From assembly GCF_001956585.1 (NCBI RefSeq), contig NZ_MSRR01000009.1:62001-126000 (forward strand): 64,000 bases of DNA. Direction: 5' to 3'. Shown here piece by piece: positions 24,501-32,067 of the stretch. The notes under the pieces are model-generated. The model was given only the letters and a program-made list of their open reading frames with translations. It searched no databases and had not been told where the DNA came from. This DNA comes from Actinomyces naeslundii (lineage in GTDB: Bacteria > Actinomycetota > Actinomycetes > Actinomycetales > Actinomycetaceae). The position numbers were made by a program, and so were the translations under genes. How positions within the stretch are numbered: position 1 is the stretch's first letter; every line of letters begins with the position of its first letter.

Positions 24501-27347
24501 ATGAGTCGGATCACCCGCCCGCTCAGTGCCCTGGCCGCTTTCTGCCTGCTCGCAGCCGGCTCTACGCTGGTCTCCATGCCCGCAGCCGCCACCGGCCAGG
24601 TCCGCCCGGACGCCCGACTGGTTCCCTCCGCCCCGCTGGCTCCAGCGGCCCCGAACGCCGACCAGGCCGGCGAGCAGTGGCGCCCGCAGGCCCACTACAC
24701 CCCGCAGAAGAACTGGATGAACGACCCCAACGGGCTCGTCTACTACGACGGCGAGTACCACATGTTCTACCAGTACAACCCCGAGGGCTCGGACTGGGGC
24801 AACATGTCCTGGGGTCACGCGGTCTCCAAGGACCTGGTCCACTGGGAGGAGCTGGGCGTGGCGATCCCGCACACCTCTCAGTACGGGGTGTTCTCCGGCT
24901 CGGCGGTCATCGACACCAAGAACACCTCCGGCCTGGGCAGCCCGGACAACCCGGCCATGGTCGCGGTGTGGACGCGGGCCGACGTCGGCGGCAACCAGTC
25001 CCAGTCACTGGCCTACTCCACGGACAAGGGCCGCACCTGGAAGCTGTACAACAACGGGGACCCGGTCCTGGACATCGGCTCCAACGAGTTCCGCGACCCG
25101 AAGGTCTTCTGGGACGAGACGTCCGGACGCTGGACCATGGTGGTCTCCCACGCCACCGAGCACCGCATCTCCTTCTACTCCTCCCCCGACCTCATCCACT
25201 GGACCGAGCAGTCCAGCTTCGGCGGGGAGGGAATCACCTCGGCGGTGTGGGAGTGCCCGGACTTCTTCCCGCTGCCGGTCGACGGCAACTCCAAGGAGGT
25301 CAAGTGGGTCCTCGTGGTCACGGTGGCCGACTCCGCCCAGTACTTCGTGGGCAGCTGGGACGGCTCCACCTTCACCCCCGACGAGATCCCCCACTACACC
25401 GGTGAGGAGGGCACGACCCTGGCCGACTTCGAGAACGGCTACGCCGGCTGGAAGGCCGACGGCGCCGCCTTCGGCTCGGGCCCGGCCACCGGGGACCTGC
25501 CCGGGCACCAGGGCAAGGCCTATGTGGACTCCTTCGGTAGCGGCGACGCCGATACCGGCACGCTGACCTCGGATGAGTTCACGGTCTCCTCGTCCTATAT
25601 CAACCTGCGCACCGCCGGCGGCAAGCACCCCTACAACCCCGAGGCCACCGGCGACAACGGCGGCGGCAAGCTCCTGGCCGGCTTCGACGGCTCCTGGGAC
25701 GGCTGGACCGTGGCGGGCACCGCCTTCGGGACCACGCCCCCTCAGGGCGCCACCCCCGGCCAGCAACCGCTGGTCAACCACTCCAGCGCCGGGCTGATCA
25801 ACACCTACTTCGATGTCAGCAACGGGCAGGGCGCGGATGCCACCACCGGCACCGCGACCTCGCCGACCTTCACCATCGACTCCGCCTACCTCAACCTCCT
25901 CATGGGCGGCGGCAACAACCCGCGCCCCGAGGGCGGCGCTGACGGAGGCTCCGGGGCGACCGTCGTCGAGCTCGTCGTCGACGGCAAGGTGGTACGCACG
26001 GCCACCGGCCGCAACCTGGAGGAGCTCAACTGGCAGAGCTGGGACGTCAGCGATCTCAAGGGCAAGTCCGCCCAGATTGTCGTCACCGACACGGCCACCG
26101 GAGGCTGGGGACACATTCTCCTGGACGAGGTCCGCGCCTCCGACGCGAAGGCCTCCCCCTTCGCGGACAACACCTCGGTCAACCTCGTCGTTGACGGCAA
26201 GGTCGTCGCCTCAGCCACCGGCAACAACTCCGGGACCCTGGACTGGACGAGCATGGACGTCTCGGCCTACAAGGGCCGCAAGGCTCGGCTCGTCATTGAG
26301 GACCACAACGGCAATGCCGAGGACTGGGGCCACCTCATGGTCGACCAGATCGTCCAGTCGGACACGAAGGCTTTCTCCGGGGCCGACGTCGTCCCCCGCC
26401 TGGACTACGGCAAGGACTACTACGCGGCCGTCACCTGGAACAACGCCCCCGACGGCAAGCGCTACCAGGTGGGTTGGATGAGCAACTGGGCCTACGTGCG
26501 CGATCTGCCCACCACCACCTGGCGCACCGCCATGTCCACAGTGCGTGAGATGGGACTGACCCGGGTGGACGGCAAGCTGCGTCTGACCGCCCAGCCGGTG
26601 ACGGCCCTGGAGTCCCTGCGCACCGGCCAGGAGCTCACCCGGAAGGACGCCGACATCCCGGCGGGCGACACCTCCCTCGGTCAGGCCGCCCAGGGCACCT
26701 CTCTGGACATCAGCGTTGACCTGAGCCCGGGCACATCCTCCTTCGCCGGCCTCAAGGTCCTCGACAACGGCGAGCAGTACACGCTCGTCGGCTACGACGC
26801 CAAGGCCAAGCAGCTCGTCGTGGACCGCACCCACTCCGGGGTCACCGACTTCTCCCCGAAGTTCCCGGACCGCGCCACTGCCCCGCTGTCACCGGACAGC
26901 AAGGGCCAGGTCCACCTGCGCATCGTCGTCGACGCCCACTCCGTGGAGGTCTTCGCCGCCGACGGAACCTCTGTCATCACCGAGACCGTCTACCCCAAGC
27001 AGGGCGCCACCAACGTCTCGCTCCACGCCGAGGGCGGCACCGCCCGCCTGAGCTCCCTGAGCCTGTGGCACCTGGGGGCGGCTAAGGATGCCGGTGGCGC
27101 CGCCGAGGGCCCCGACTCCCCCGGCCCGGGGCAGCCGGCCGTGCAGAGGCAGCGCCACGGCCAGGACGGGGCCCAGGCCGTGGCCCAGGCGGCGTCGGCG
27201 AGCCCGGTCCCGGCCGCCGCCGGCAGGGGGAGGTCGGGCGGGTTCCCGCTGGCCCGAACCGGAACGTCCTTGACTCTCGGCGTTCTGGGCGCGGCGGCCG
27301 CCGCGATCGGTGCCTACGTGCTGCGCCTGCGCCGTCGCCAGGCCTGA
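24501..27347 (+). CDS. levJ: Cell-wall-anchored GH32 levanase/fructanase (LevJ-like)
   Basis: 948 residues, ATG 24501 behind GGAGGAC. Residues 1-33 are a signal peptide. The GH32 beta-propeller starts HYTPQKNWMNDPNG with nucleophile Asp75, followed by the FRDP motif with Asp199 and acid/base Glu251 in WECPDF. An insert of about 320 residues (307-627) interrupts the propeller before LDYGKDYYAAVTW. It is built from a carbohydrate-binding-like module carrying a second copy of itself. The GH32 C-terminal beta-sandwich follows (about 670-850), then a Gly/Pro/Ala linker and the sortase signal LARTG (917-921), hydrophobic helix and RLRRRQA. LAxTG is the class E sortase form used in Actinomyces. It releases fructose from levan or inulin, and possibly from sucrose. 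The symbol follows the characterised A. naeslundii enzyme. Confidence 0.92.
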   Translation: MSRITRPLSALAAFCLLAAGSTLVSMPAAATGQVRPDARLVPSAPLAPAAPNADQAGEQWRPQAHYTPQKNWMNDPNGLVYYDGEYHMFYQYNPEGSDWGNMSWGHAVSKDLVHWEELGVAIPHTSQYGVFSGSAVIDTKNTSGLGSPDNPAMVAVWTRADVGGNQSQSLAYSTDKGRTWKLYNNGDPVLDIGSNEFRDPKVFWDETSGRWTMVVSHATEHRISFYSSPDLIHWTEQSSFGGEGITSAVWECPDFFPLPVDGNSKEVKWVLVVTVADSAQYFVGSWDGSTFTPDEIPHYTGEEGTTLADFENGYAGWKADGAAFGSGPATGDLPGHQGKAYVDSFGSGDADTGTLTSDEFTVSSSYINLRTAGGKHPYNPEATGDNGGGKLLAGFDGSWDGWTVAGTAFGTTPPQGATPGQQPLVNHSSAGLINTYFDVSNGQGADATTGTATSPTFTIDSAYLNLLMGGGNNPRPEGGADGGSGATVVELVVDGKVVRTATGRNLEELNWQSWDVSDLKGKSAQIVVTDTATGGWGHILLDEVRASDAKASPFADNTSVNLVVDGKVVASATGNNSGTLDWTSMDVSAYKGRKARLVIEDHNGNAEDWGHLMVDQIVQSDTKAFSGADVVPRLDYGKDYYAAVTWNNAPDGKRYQVGWMSNWAYVRDLPTTTWRTAMSTVREMGLTRVDGKLRLTAQPVTALESLRTGQELTRKDADIPAGDTSLGQAAQGTSLDISVDLSPGTSSFAGLKVLDNGEQYTLVGYDAKAKQLVVDRTHSGVTDFSPKFPDRATAPLSPDSKGQVHLRIVVDAHSVEVFAADGTSVITETVYPKQGATNVSLHAEGGTARLSSLSLWHLGAAKDAGGAAEGPDSPGPGQPAVQRQRHGQDGAQAVAQAASASPVPAAAGRGRSGGFPLARTGTSLTLGVLGAAAAAIGAYVLRLRRRQA

Positions 27348-27384
27348 GCACCGCCCCTGTCTGGCCCGCTCCTGCGTGGGGGCG

Positions 27385-27399
27385 CCCGACGCCGTCGGG
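27385..27399. terminator. Short hairpin between levanase and LacI genes
   Basis: CCCGAC-GCC-GTCGGG forms a 6-pair stem in the 99 bases between two convergent genes. No T tract follows, so it is a weak candidate. Confidence 0.35.
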
Positions 27400-27446
27400 G
27401 ACGGGAATCCTGCACCCGTACGCGTTGGTTGTCCCCGCCCATCGAC

Positions 27447-28457
27447 TCAGGCAGAGGAGCGGCGGACGATCTGCCCGGGCAGGAGCGTCTCGGCGGGCAC
27501 TGCTTCGCCCTCCATGAGGTCCAGCAGGTGGGAGACTGCCACCTGCCCCATCTCCTCGAAGGGCAGGGCGACCGTCGTCAGAGCCGGGTGAACCTGGTCG
27601 GCGATGAGCTCCTGGTCGTCGATCCCGATGACGGCCACGTCCTCACGCACCCGTAGCCCCTGCTCTCGGATGGCGTCGTAGGCGCCCATGGCCATGCGGT
27701 CATTGCCGCACACCAGCCCGGTCATCCAAGGATGATCCGTCAGCAGGCGGGCCGCCGCGGCGTACCCGCCCCGGGTGGTGCCGTGGCCGACGGCGACGTG
27801 CACGGTGCTCCAGGGGATGCCGGCCTGCTCCAGGTAGGCCTCGCAGCCGGCACGTCGGCCGGGCGCCGCCTCGCCGTCATTCGGATCGAGCTCGATGACG
27901 CCGATGTCCCGATGGTGGCCCTCGAGGAGGGCCTGGGCGGCCAGACGGCCCATCTGCTCCTCATCGGGACGCACGCAGGGCAGGCCGGAGACCGGGTCGA
28001 TGCAGTGGACCAGGACGGTGGGGATCTCACGGGCCTGTGCCGGCATGCGGACCCGGCAGTTCCATCCGGTGGCGTAGATGATGCCCTCGACCCGGGACTT
28101 CAGGAGCGTCTCGAAGGCCTCGGCATCCATGTCCGCCTCGGTGGAGGTCGGCACGATGAACAGGGTGTAGCCGGCGCGCCGGACCGTGTCCTGGATGCCA
28201 CGGATCGTGGCGGCGCCGAAGGGGCTGGTGACGATCTCAGAGACCAGCCCGATGAGAGAGGAACGGCGCGAGGCCAGGGCACGTGCACCGCCGTGGGGGC
28301 GGTAACCGAGCTCAGCGGCCACCTGCTGGACGCGGTCGCGCGTCTCCGGGGCGATGCGGGCGCCGTTGCGGTTGTTGAGGACGAAGGACACGGTGGTGCG
28401 TGAGACGCCGGCAGCCCGGGCCACGTCCTCCATGGTGGTCCTGTAGGTGTCGCTCAC
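27447..28457 (-). CDS. LacI-family transcriptional repressor, probably of the levan/fructose regulon
   Basis: 336 residues from GTG 28457, preceded by GGGAGGAG. The N-terminal helix-turn-helix is TMEDVARAAGVSRTTVSFVL with the hinge helix GYRPHGGARALASRRS, which reads the centre of palindromic operators. The periplasmic-binding-protein-like sensor domain follows (LIGLVSEIVTSPF, VCGNDRMAMGAYDAI, VIGIDDQELIADQVHPALTT). It ends tail to tail with the levanase. The palindromes at 24362-24383 and 21063-21080 are its most likely targets. The effector is probably a fructose derivative; that is inferred from context only. Confidence 0.9.
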   Translation of the reverse strand: MSDTYRTTMEDVARAAGVSRTTVSFVLNNRNGARIAPETRDRVQQVAAELGYRPHGGARALASRRSSLIGLVSEIVTSPFGAATIRGIQDTVRRAGYTLFIVPTSTEADMDAEAFETLLKSRVEGIIYATGWNCRVRMPAQAREIPTVLVHCIDPVSGLPCVRPDEEQMGRLAAQALLEGHHRDIGVIELDPNDGEAAPGRRAGCEAYLEQAGIPWSTVHVAVGHGTTRGGYAAAARLLTDHPWMTGLVCGNDRMAMGAYDAIREQGLRVREDVAVIGIDDQELIADQVHPALTTVALPFEEMGQVAVSHLLDLMEGEAVPAETLLPGQIVRRSSA

Positions 28458-28666
28458 CCCGGCTCCTCCCGATCCCTCCGACTCCGCCGCCCGCGCCCGG
28501 CGGTCCCAGCCGGCCCGGCAGACTCGGGCACGCGGGCCGAGCTGCGGCTTGGAGGCAGTCTGCCAGGACGACGACGCAACGCCTAACCCTGAACGCCGGC
28601 GAGCGGGTCACCACGCACCGCACCCGTCCCCTGTGCCCGGCAGCACCTCCCGGTTAGGCTATTTCC

Positions 28667-29347
28667 ATGACGCCCTCCCCCTCTCCCAGCTTCACGGTGC
28701 GCGCTGTCCTGTGGGACATGGACGGTACCCTCATGGACTCCCAGCCCTTCTGGGACGAGGCCTTCATCCACCACTGCCAGGCCCTGGGCGGCGACCCGCG
28801 CCCCGAGCTCGTCGCCCGAATGACTGGCGCATCCATTCGCACGGCCCGCGAGCTCATCGCCGCCACTGGCGCCACCCGCTCCTGGGACGATCCAGCCACG
28901 CAGGAGGTCTTCGAGGCGATCGCGCACGACGTCGAGGCCTCCGTGAGCGCCGCCCCTCCGTTGCTGCCCGGCGCACTGCGGATCACCTCGGCACTGGCGG
29001 AGGTGGGGCTGGCTCAGGCGATCGTCTCGGCCTCGCCCCGCAAGATCGTCGAGAAGGTGGCCTCCGCGCTCGGCGACGTCTTCGCGGTCCTGGTCACCGG
29101 CGACGACGGCGTCGGGGCCAAGCCCGACCCACGGCCCTACGCCACGGCGGTCGAGCGCCTCGACCTGAGCCCCGAGGACTGCGTCGTCGTCGAGGACTCC
29201 CCCACGGGAGCGGCCTCGGCCCGAGGCAACGGGATCCACGTCGTGCAGATCGGCGCGCAGAAGCACTTCCCGGCTGACCCCGGCCTCGTCGTCGTCCCGG
29301 ACCTGGCCTCGATCACCCCGCACCTGCTGCTGTGGGCACAGCGCTGA
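28667..29347 (+). CDS. HAD-family sugar phosphatase/phosphoglucomutase-like protein
   Basis: 226 residues, ATG 28667. Motif I is VLWDMDGTLMDS with Asp17 and Asp19, motif II is VSASPRK, motif III Lys is in GAKPDPRPY and motif IV is VVEDSPTGAASARG. The small helical cap between motif I and II is that of beta-phosphoglucomutase-type HADs. It is unrelated in detail to the three Cof-like HADs at 14622-17831. It is divergent from the LacI gene with about 210 bases between them. Substrate unknown; a role in sugar metabolism is plausible. Confidence 0.87.
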   Translation: MTPSPSPSFTVRAVLWDMDGTLMDSQPFWDEAFIHHCQALGGDPRPELVARMTGASIRTARELIAATGATRSWDDPATQEVFEAIAHDVEASVSAAPPLLPGALRITSALAEVGLAQAIVSASPRKIVEKVASALGDVFAVLVTGDDGVGAKPDPRPYATAVERLDLSPEDCVVVEDSPTGAASARGNGIHVVQIGAQKHFPADPGLVVVPDLASITPHLLLWAQR

Positions 29348-29411
29348 AACCGACCGACACGCCAATGACAACGGGCAGGCGTCCAGCCCGGAGCCGGCGC
29401 CAGGTATAGGA

Positions 29412-29442
29412 CCGGCTCGGAAGCCAGGGGCTCCCGAGCCGG
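29412..29442. terminator. Bidirectional terminator hairpin
   Basis: CCGGCTCGG (29412-29420) and CCGAGCCGG (29434-29442) pair perfectly over 9 bases with a 13-base loop. It lies between the HAD gene and the convergent TetR gene. Confidence 0.7.
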
Positions 29443-29529
29443 ATGGGATGAATAGGGATCTGAGTGGTGATTCGTCGAGGACCTGTGCGCAGCGTTGCGA
29501 CGCAGCGCCTCAGGCCGCGTTAGGCCACG

Positions 29530-30333
29530 TTAGGCCGCCTTGGGTCGCTGCGGGGTCTCCGGGGTCTCCTGGAGCGCCCACTGGCTGCGCAGGCAGTCGA
29601 CGTAGAGACGGATCTCCGCCACCAGGTCGGTGTCTAGGGACTCCGCGGCGGCCGTCTGGGGCGTCGTCGAGCACAACCACTGCAGCTGGAGCCCATCGGT
29701 GAGGGCGACCAGGCTGCGCGCCACGAGGCGCGAGGGCATCTGCGGGTCCACGAGTCCGGCGGCCTTACCGGCCTCGAAGCTGGCCTCGAACCGCTCGACA
29801 GCACCGTTGAGGTGGTTGGCCATCCAACGGTGCGCGGGATGCGCAGCATCGAGGACCGAGACCGCCGTGGCGGTGTAGATCGCTGTGAGGTCGCGGTGAG
29901 CGACGTTGCGCTCGAGCAGCTCGATGTAGCGGTCCAGCAGCGACCACGGGTCGACGTCGATGTCAGGGGTGGCGGCAACCTCCAGGGTGTCCACGTTGCC
30001 AACGGTGTCCACGGGAGCGTCGACGACGTCCTCCCCCGAGGTCGGGGACTCCACGAGGATGCTCAGGGCGTCCTCGCGGTCGCGGCGCTCCAGCACCTTG
30101 GCGAAGAGCTCGTCCTTGGAGGAGAAGTGGTGCAGCAGCCCGGCTTTGGAAATGTCCGCTGCGTTGGCGATGTCGGCCAGGGAGGTGCCGGCATATCCGT
30201 GCTCTCCGAAGAGAACCACGGCTTCGTTGAGGATGCGTGCTCGCTTGTCCTCACTACCCGCTCGGGGGCGCCCGGGTCCTCGCCGCCTAGCCGGGGAAGC
30301 TTGAGGCGAAGTCGGGGTACTGACAGTGTTCAT
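29530..30333 (-). CDS. TetR-family transcriptional regulator
   Basis: 267 residues from ATG 30333. A basic, Pro/Arg-rich leader of 20 residues (RRRGPGRPRAGSEDK) precedes the TetR helix-turn-helix: ARILNEAVVLFGEHGYAGTS, then LADIANAADISKAGLLHHFSSK. The ligand domain is long and has an acidic Asp/Val insertion at about residues 110-135. The upstream Met-like frame extends further but reads into promoter-like DNA, so I start at MNTVSTP; there is no strong ribosome site. No target gene lies directly beside it, and it may regulate itself. Confidence 0.87.
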   Translation of the reverse strand: MNTVSTPTSPQASPARRRGPGRPRAGSEDKRARILNEAVVLFGEHGYAGTSLADIANAADISKAGLLHHFSSKDELFAKVLERRDREDALSILVESPTSGEDVVDAPVDTVGNVDTLEVAATPDIDVDPWSLLDRYIELLERNVAHRDLTAIYTATAVSVLDAAHPAHRWMANHLNGAVERFEASFEAGKAAGLVDPQMPSRLVARSLVALTDGLQLQWLCSTTPQTAAAESLDTDLVAEIRLYVDCLRSQWALQETPETPQRPKAA

Positions 30334-30907
30334 GGCCGAATCATGGCACCTTCCAGTAAGGGAATTGCAAGGCAGAATGGCCCTGTTCGGAATAATCCGC
30401 TCAAGTGTGACCTCCATGTGCCCTGCCCGTGACGTGGGTGACGACAAGATCTCTGTTGTCGCACTATTAACCAGCCCCTACCAGCACAGAGATCCCCAAC
30501 CATGCGGTCTGTTGCGGCTACTGGGATCTCCACCCCTCCCGAGTCTCCACCGGACGTCCAGATCCTCTTGTGAAAACGCACAGGTTCGCATGGCAATGGC
30601 GCTTATGTCACGATTCCGTAACACTTGCCTCAATCTTGTTTCCGGTTCAAATACAGGCAGCGGGCTGCACGCCGACGACGACATGCTCACCCGCGCGGCA
30701 GAGGTCTTCACCGACACCCGGGCCATCAGGACTCAGCCACCCGACGCCAACAGACCACACACCCGACAGCTCTCGACTTTTATCTTGAGATATCAACCTA
30801 AAGTCGCCTCAGAGAAGATGTCGACCTCCAGAGGTCGCATGTGACCTTGCGCGCGCCGGGGTACCTCCCAGCAGGTTAACCGGGCGCGGGCGCCCTACGA
30901 TGGCGAT
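30334..30907. other. 574-base gap upstream of the TetR and DUF3152 genes
   Basis: A divergent intergenic region, less GC-rich than average between about 30360 and 30660. Frames that are open across it lack ribosome sites and protein-like composition. Two small palindromes are visible near the DUF3152 gene: TTGA-GATA-TCAA at 30785-30796 and CGACCTC-CA-GAGGTCG at 30822-30837. Either could be a regulator site for the gene at 30908. A small RNA cannot be excluded, but nothing specific supports one. Confidence 0.4.
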
Positions 30908-31948
30908 ATGCGCCCCTCGACCCCGCAGCCGCCGCGGCGCCCCTCCCGCCTCAGGCGGAGCCCCGGCCGCGCCTCGTCGTCGGCACCCGGACGCCGCAAG
31001 ACTCCTGCCTCGCTGCGCCGCAGCCCGGCCGGGCAGCACTCCACGCATCGACATTCGTCGGATGAGCCCGCCCCCGCCAGCAGACGCGCCCTTGTCGTCG
31101 CTCGGCGCGAGCGTCGGCGCCGCCGGGGCCGCAGCCGACTCCTCTACGGCGCCACCTTCCTGGTAGCGATCGTCCTCGTCATCGCCGGACTGCGCATCTG
31201 GGGCCTCCACCCCGGCTTCGCCCTGTCGCTCGACTCGGCCGCCACTGCGACGCCCTCGCCGGCGCCGGCGGAGGCGGCCGCGCCATCAGCCGCACCGAGC
31301 GCGAGCCAGGCGGCCTCGCCGACGTCGACCCCCTCCGCGACACCGACTCCATCGGCCTCGGCGCTCCCCTCCCCACGGCTGGACACCGAGGGATTCGCAC
31401 ACTCCGACGCCGTCGGAAACGGCAAATGGACGATCGCTCCGGCCGCCAAAGTCTCCCGGCCTGCAGCCGCAACCGTTTACCGCTACGTTCTGCGCGTCGA
31501 GGGCGGCACCCACGTCGACGCCGCGGCGGCGGCCCCCATCGTGGAGCGCATCCTCAATGACGCGCGCGGCTGGCCAACCGCGCAGAACACCTCCTTCCAG
31601 CCGGTGGCGGACCCCGCCGCGGCGGACCTGACCATCAACATCGCCACGCCGCCGACTGCGGACTCCTTGTGCTCGCCGCTGGACACCGGTGGCATGTGGA
31701 ACTGCCGCAACGCGAACAACGTGGTCATCAACTCCGACCGCTGGAACTGGGGCGCTGTCACCTTCCCCGACGTCGACTCCTACCGCACTTACGTGACCAA
31801 CCACGAGGTGGGGCACTTCCTCGGCCACGAGCACGAGTTCTGCGCCGGGGCCGGCCTCAAGGCCCCCCTCATGGCACAGCAGAGCCACGACCTCGCCGGC
31901 GGCTGCGTCTACAACCCCTGGCCGACTCAGGACAACCAGCCCGGCTGA
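30908..31948 (+). CDS. Membrane-anchored DUF3152 metzincin-like protein
   Basis: 346 residues from ATG 30908. An Arg/Ser/Pro-rich cytoplasmic head of about 75 residues precedes one membrane helix (LLYGATFLVAIVLVIAGL), then a Ser/Ala/Thr/Pro linker of about 60 residues. The external DUF3152 domain contains the zinc motif HEVGHFLGHEH from His299 (HExxHxxGxxH) with a Met-turn-like PLMAQQS 20 residues later, and cysteines that could pair (LCSPLDTGGMWNC). The motif is that of metzincin proteases, so a surface metalloprotease is likely. Actinobacterial DUF3152 proteins are uncharacterised as far as I know. Monocistronic. Confidence 0.87.
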   Translation: MRPSTPQPPRRPSRLRRSPGRASSSAPGRRKTPASLRRSPAGQHSTHRHSSDEPAPASRRALVVARRERRRRRGRSRLLYGATFLVAIVLVIAGLRIWGLHPGFALSLDSAATATPSPAPAEAAAPSAAPSASQAASPTSTPSATPTPSASALPSPRLDTEGFAHSDAVGNGKWTIAPAAKVSRPAAATVYRYVLRVEGGTHVDAAAAAPIVERILNDARGWPTAQNTSFQPVADPAAADLTINIATPPTADSLCSPLDTGGMWNCRNANNVVINSDRWNWGAVTFPDVDSYRTYVTNHEVGHFLGHEHEFCAGAGLKAPLMAQQSHDLAGGCVYNPWPTQDNQPG

Positions 31949-31972
31949 GGCCGACGCCGCTGCGGACAGCAC

Positions 31973-32010
31973 GAGGGGTGGGTCCACCTGCGCAGGTGGA
32001 CCCACCCCTC
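31973..32010. terminator. Perfect 38-base palindrome, bidirectional terminator
   Basis: Arms of 19 bases (31973-31991 and 31992-32010) are exact reverse complements, beginning GAGGGGTGGGTCC. It lies between the convergent DUF3152 and clpB genes, 24 bases after the first stop and 57 before the second. No T tract follows. Confidence 0.85.
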
Positions 32011-32067
32011 ATCGTGCCGTCACGGTCCCGCCCGTCGAGCAGGACCGGAGCGGGCGGTCGTCCCGAC

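Noticed and set aside
30781-30800. TATCTTGAGATATCAA, resembling a MarR-type operator
   Set aside because: Only the left half matches the TATCTTGA consensus and no MarR gene is near. Kept only as a note in the gap entry.
30326-30844. A 172-codon open frame in the gap before the DUF3152 gene
   Set aside because: It lacks a ribosome site, crosses the TetR promoter region, and has scrambled composition.
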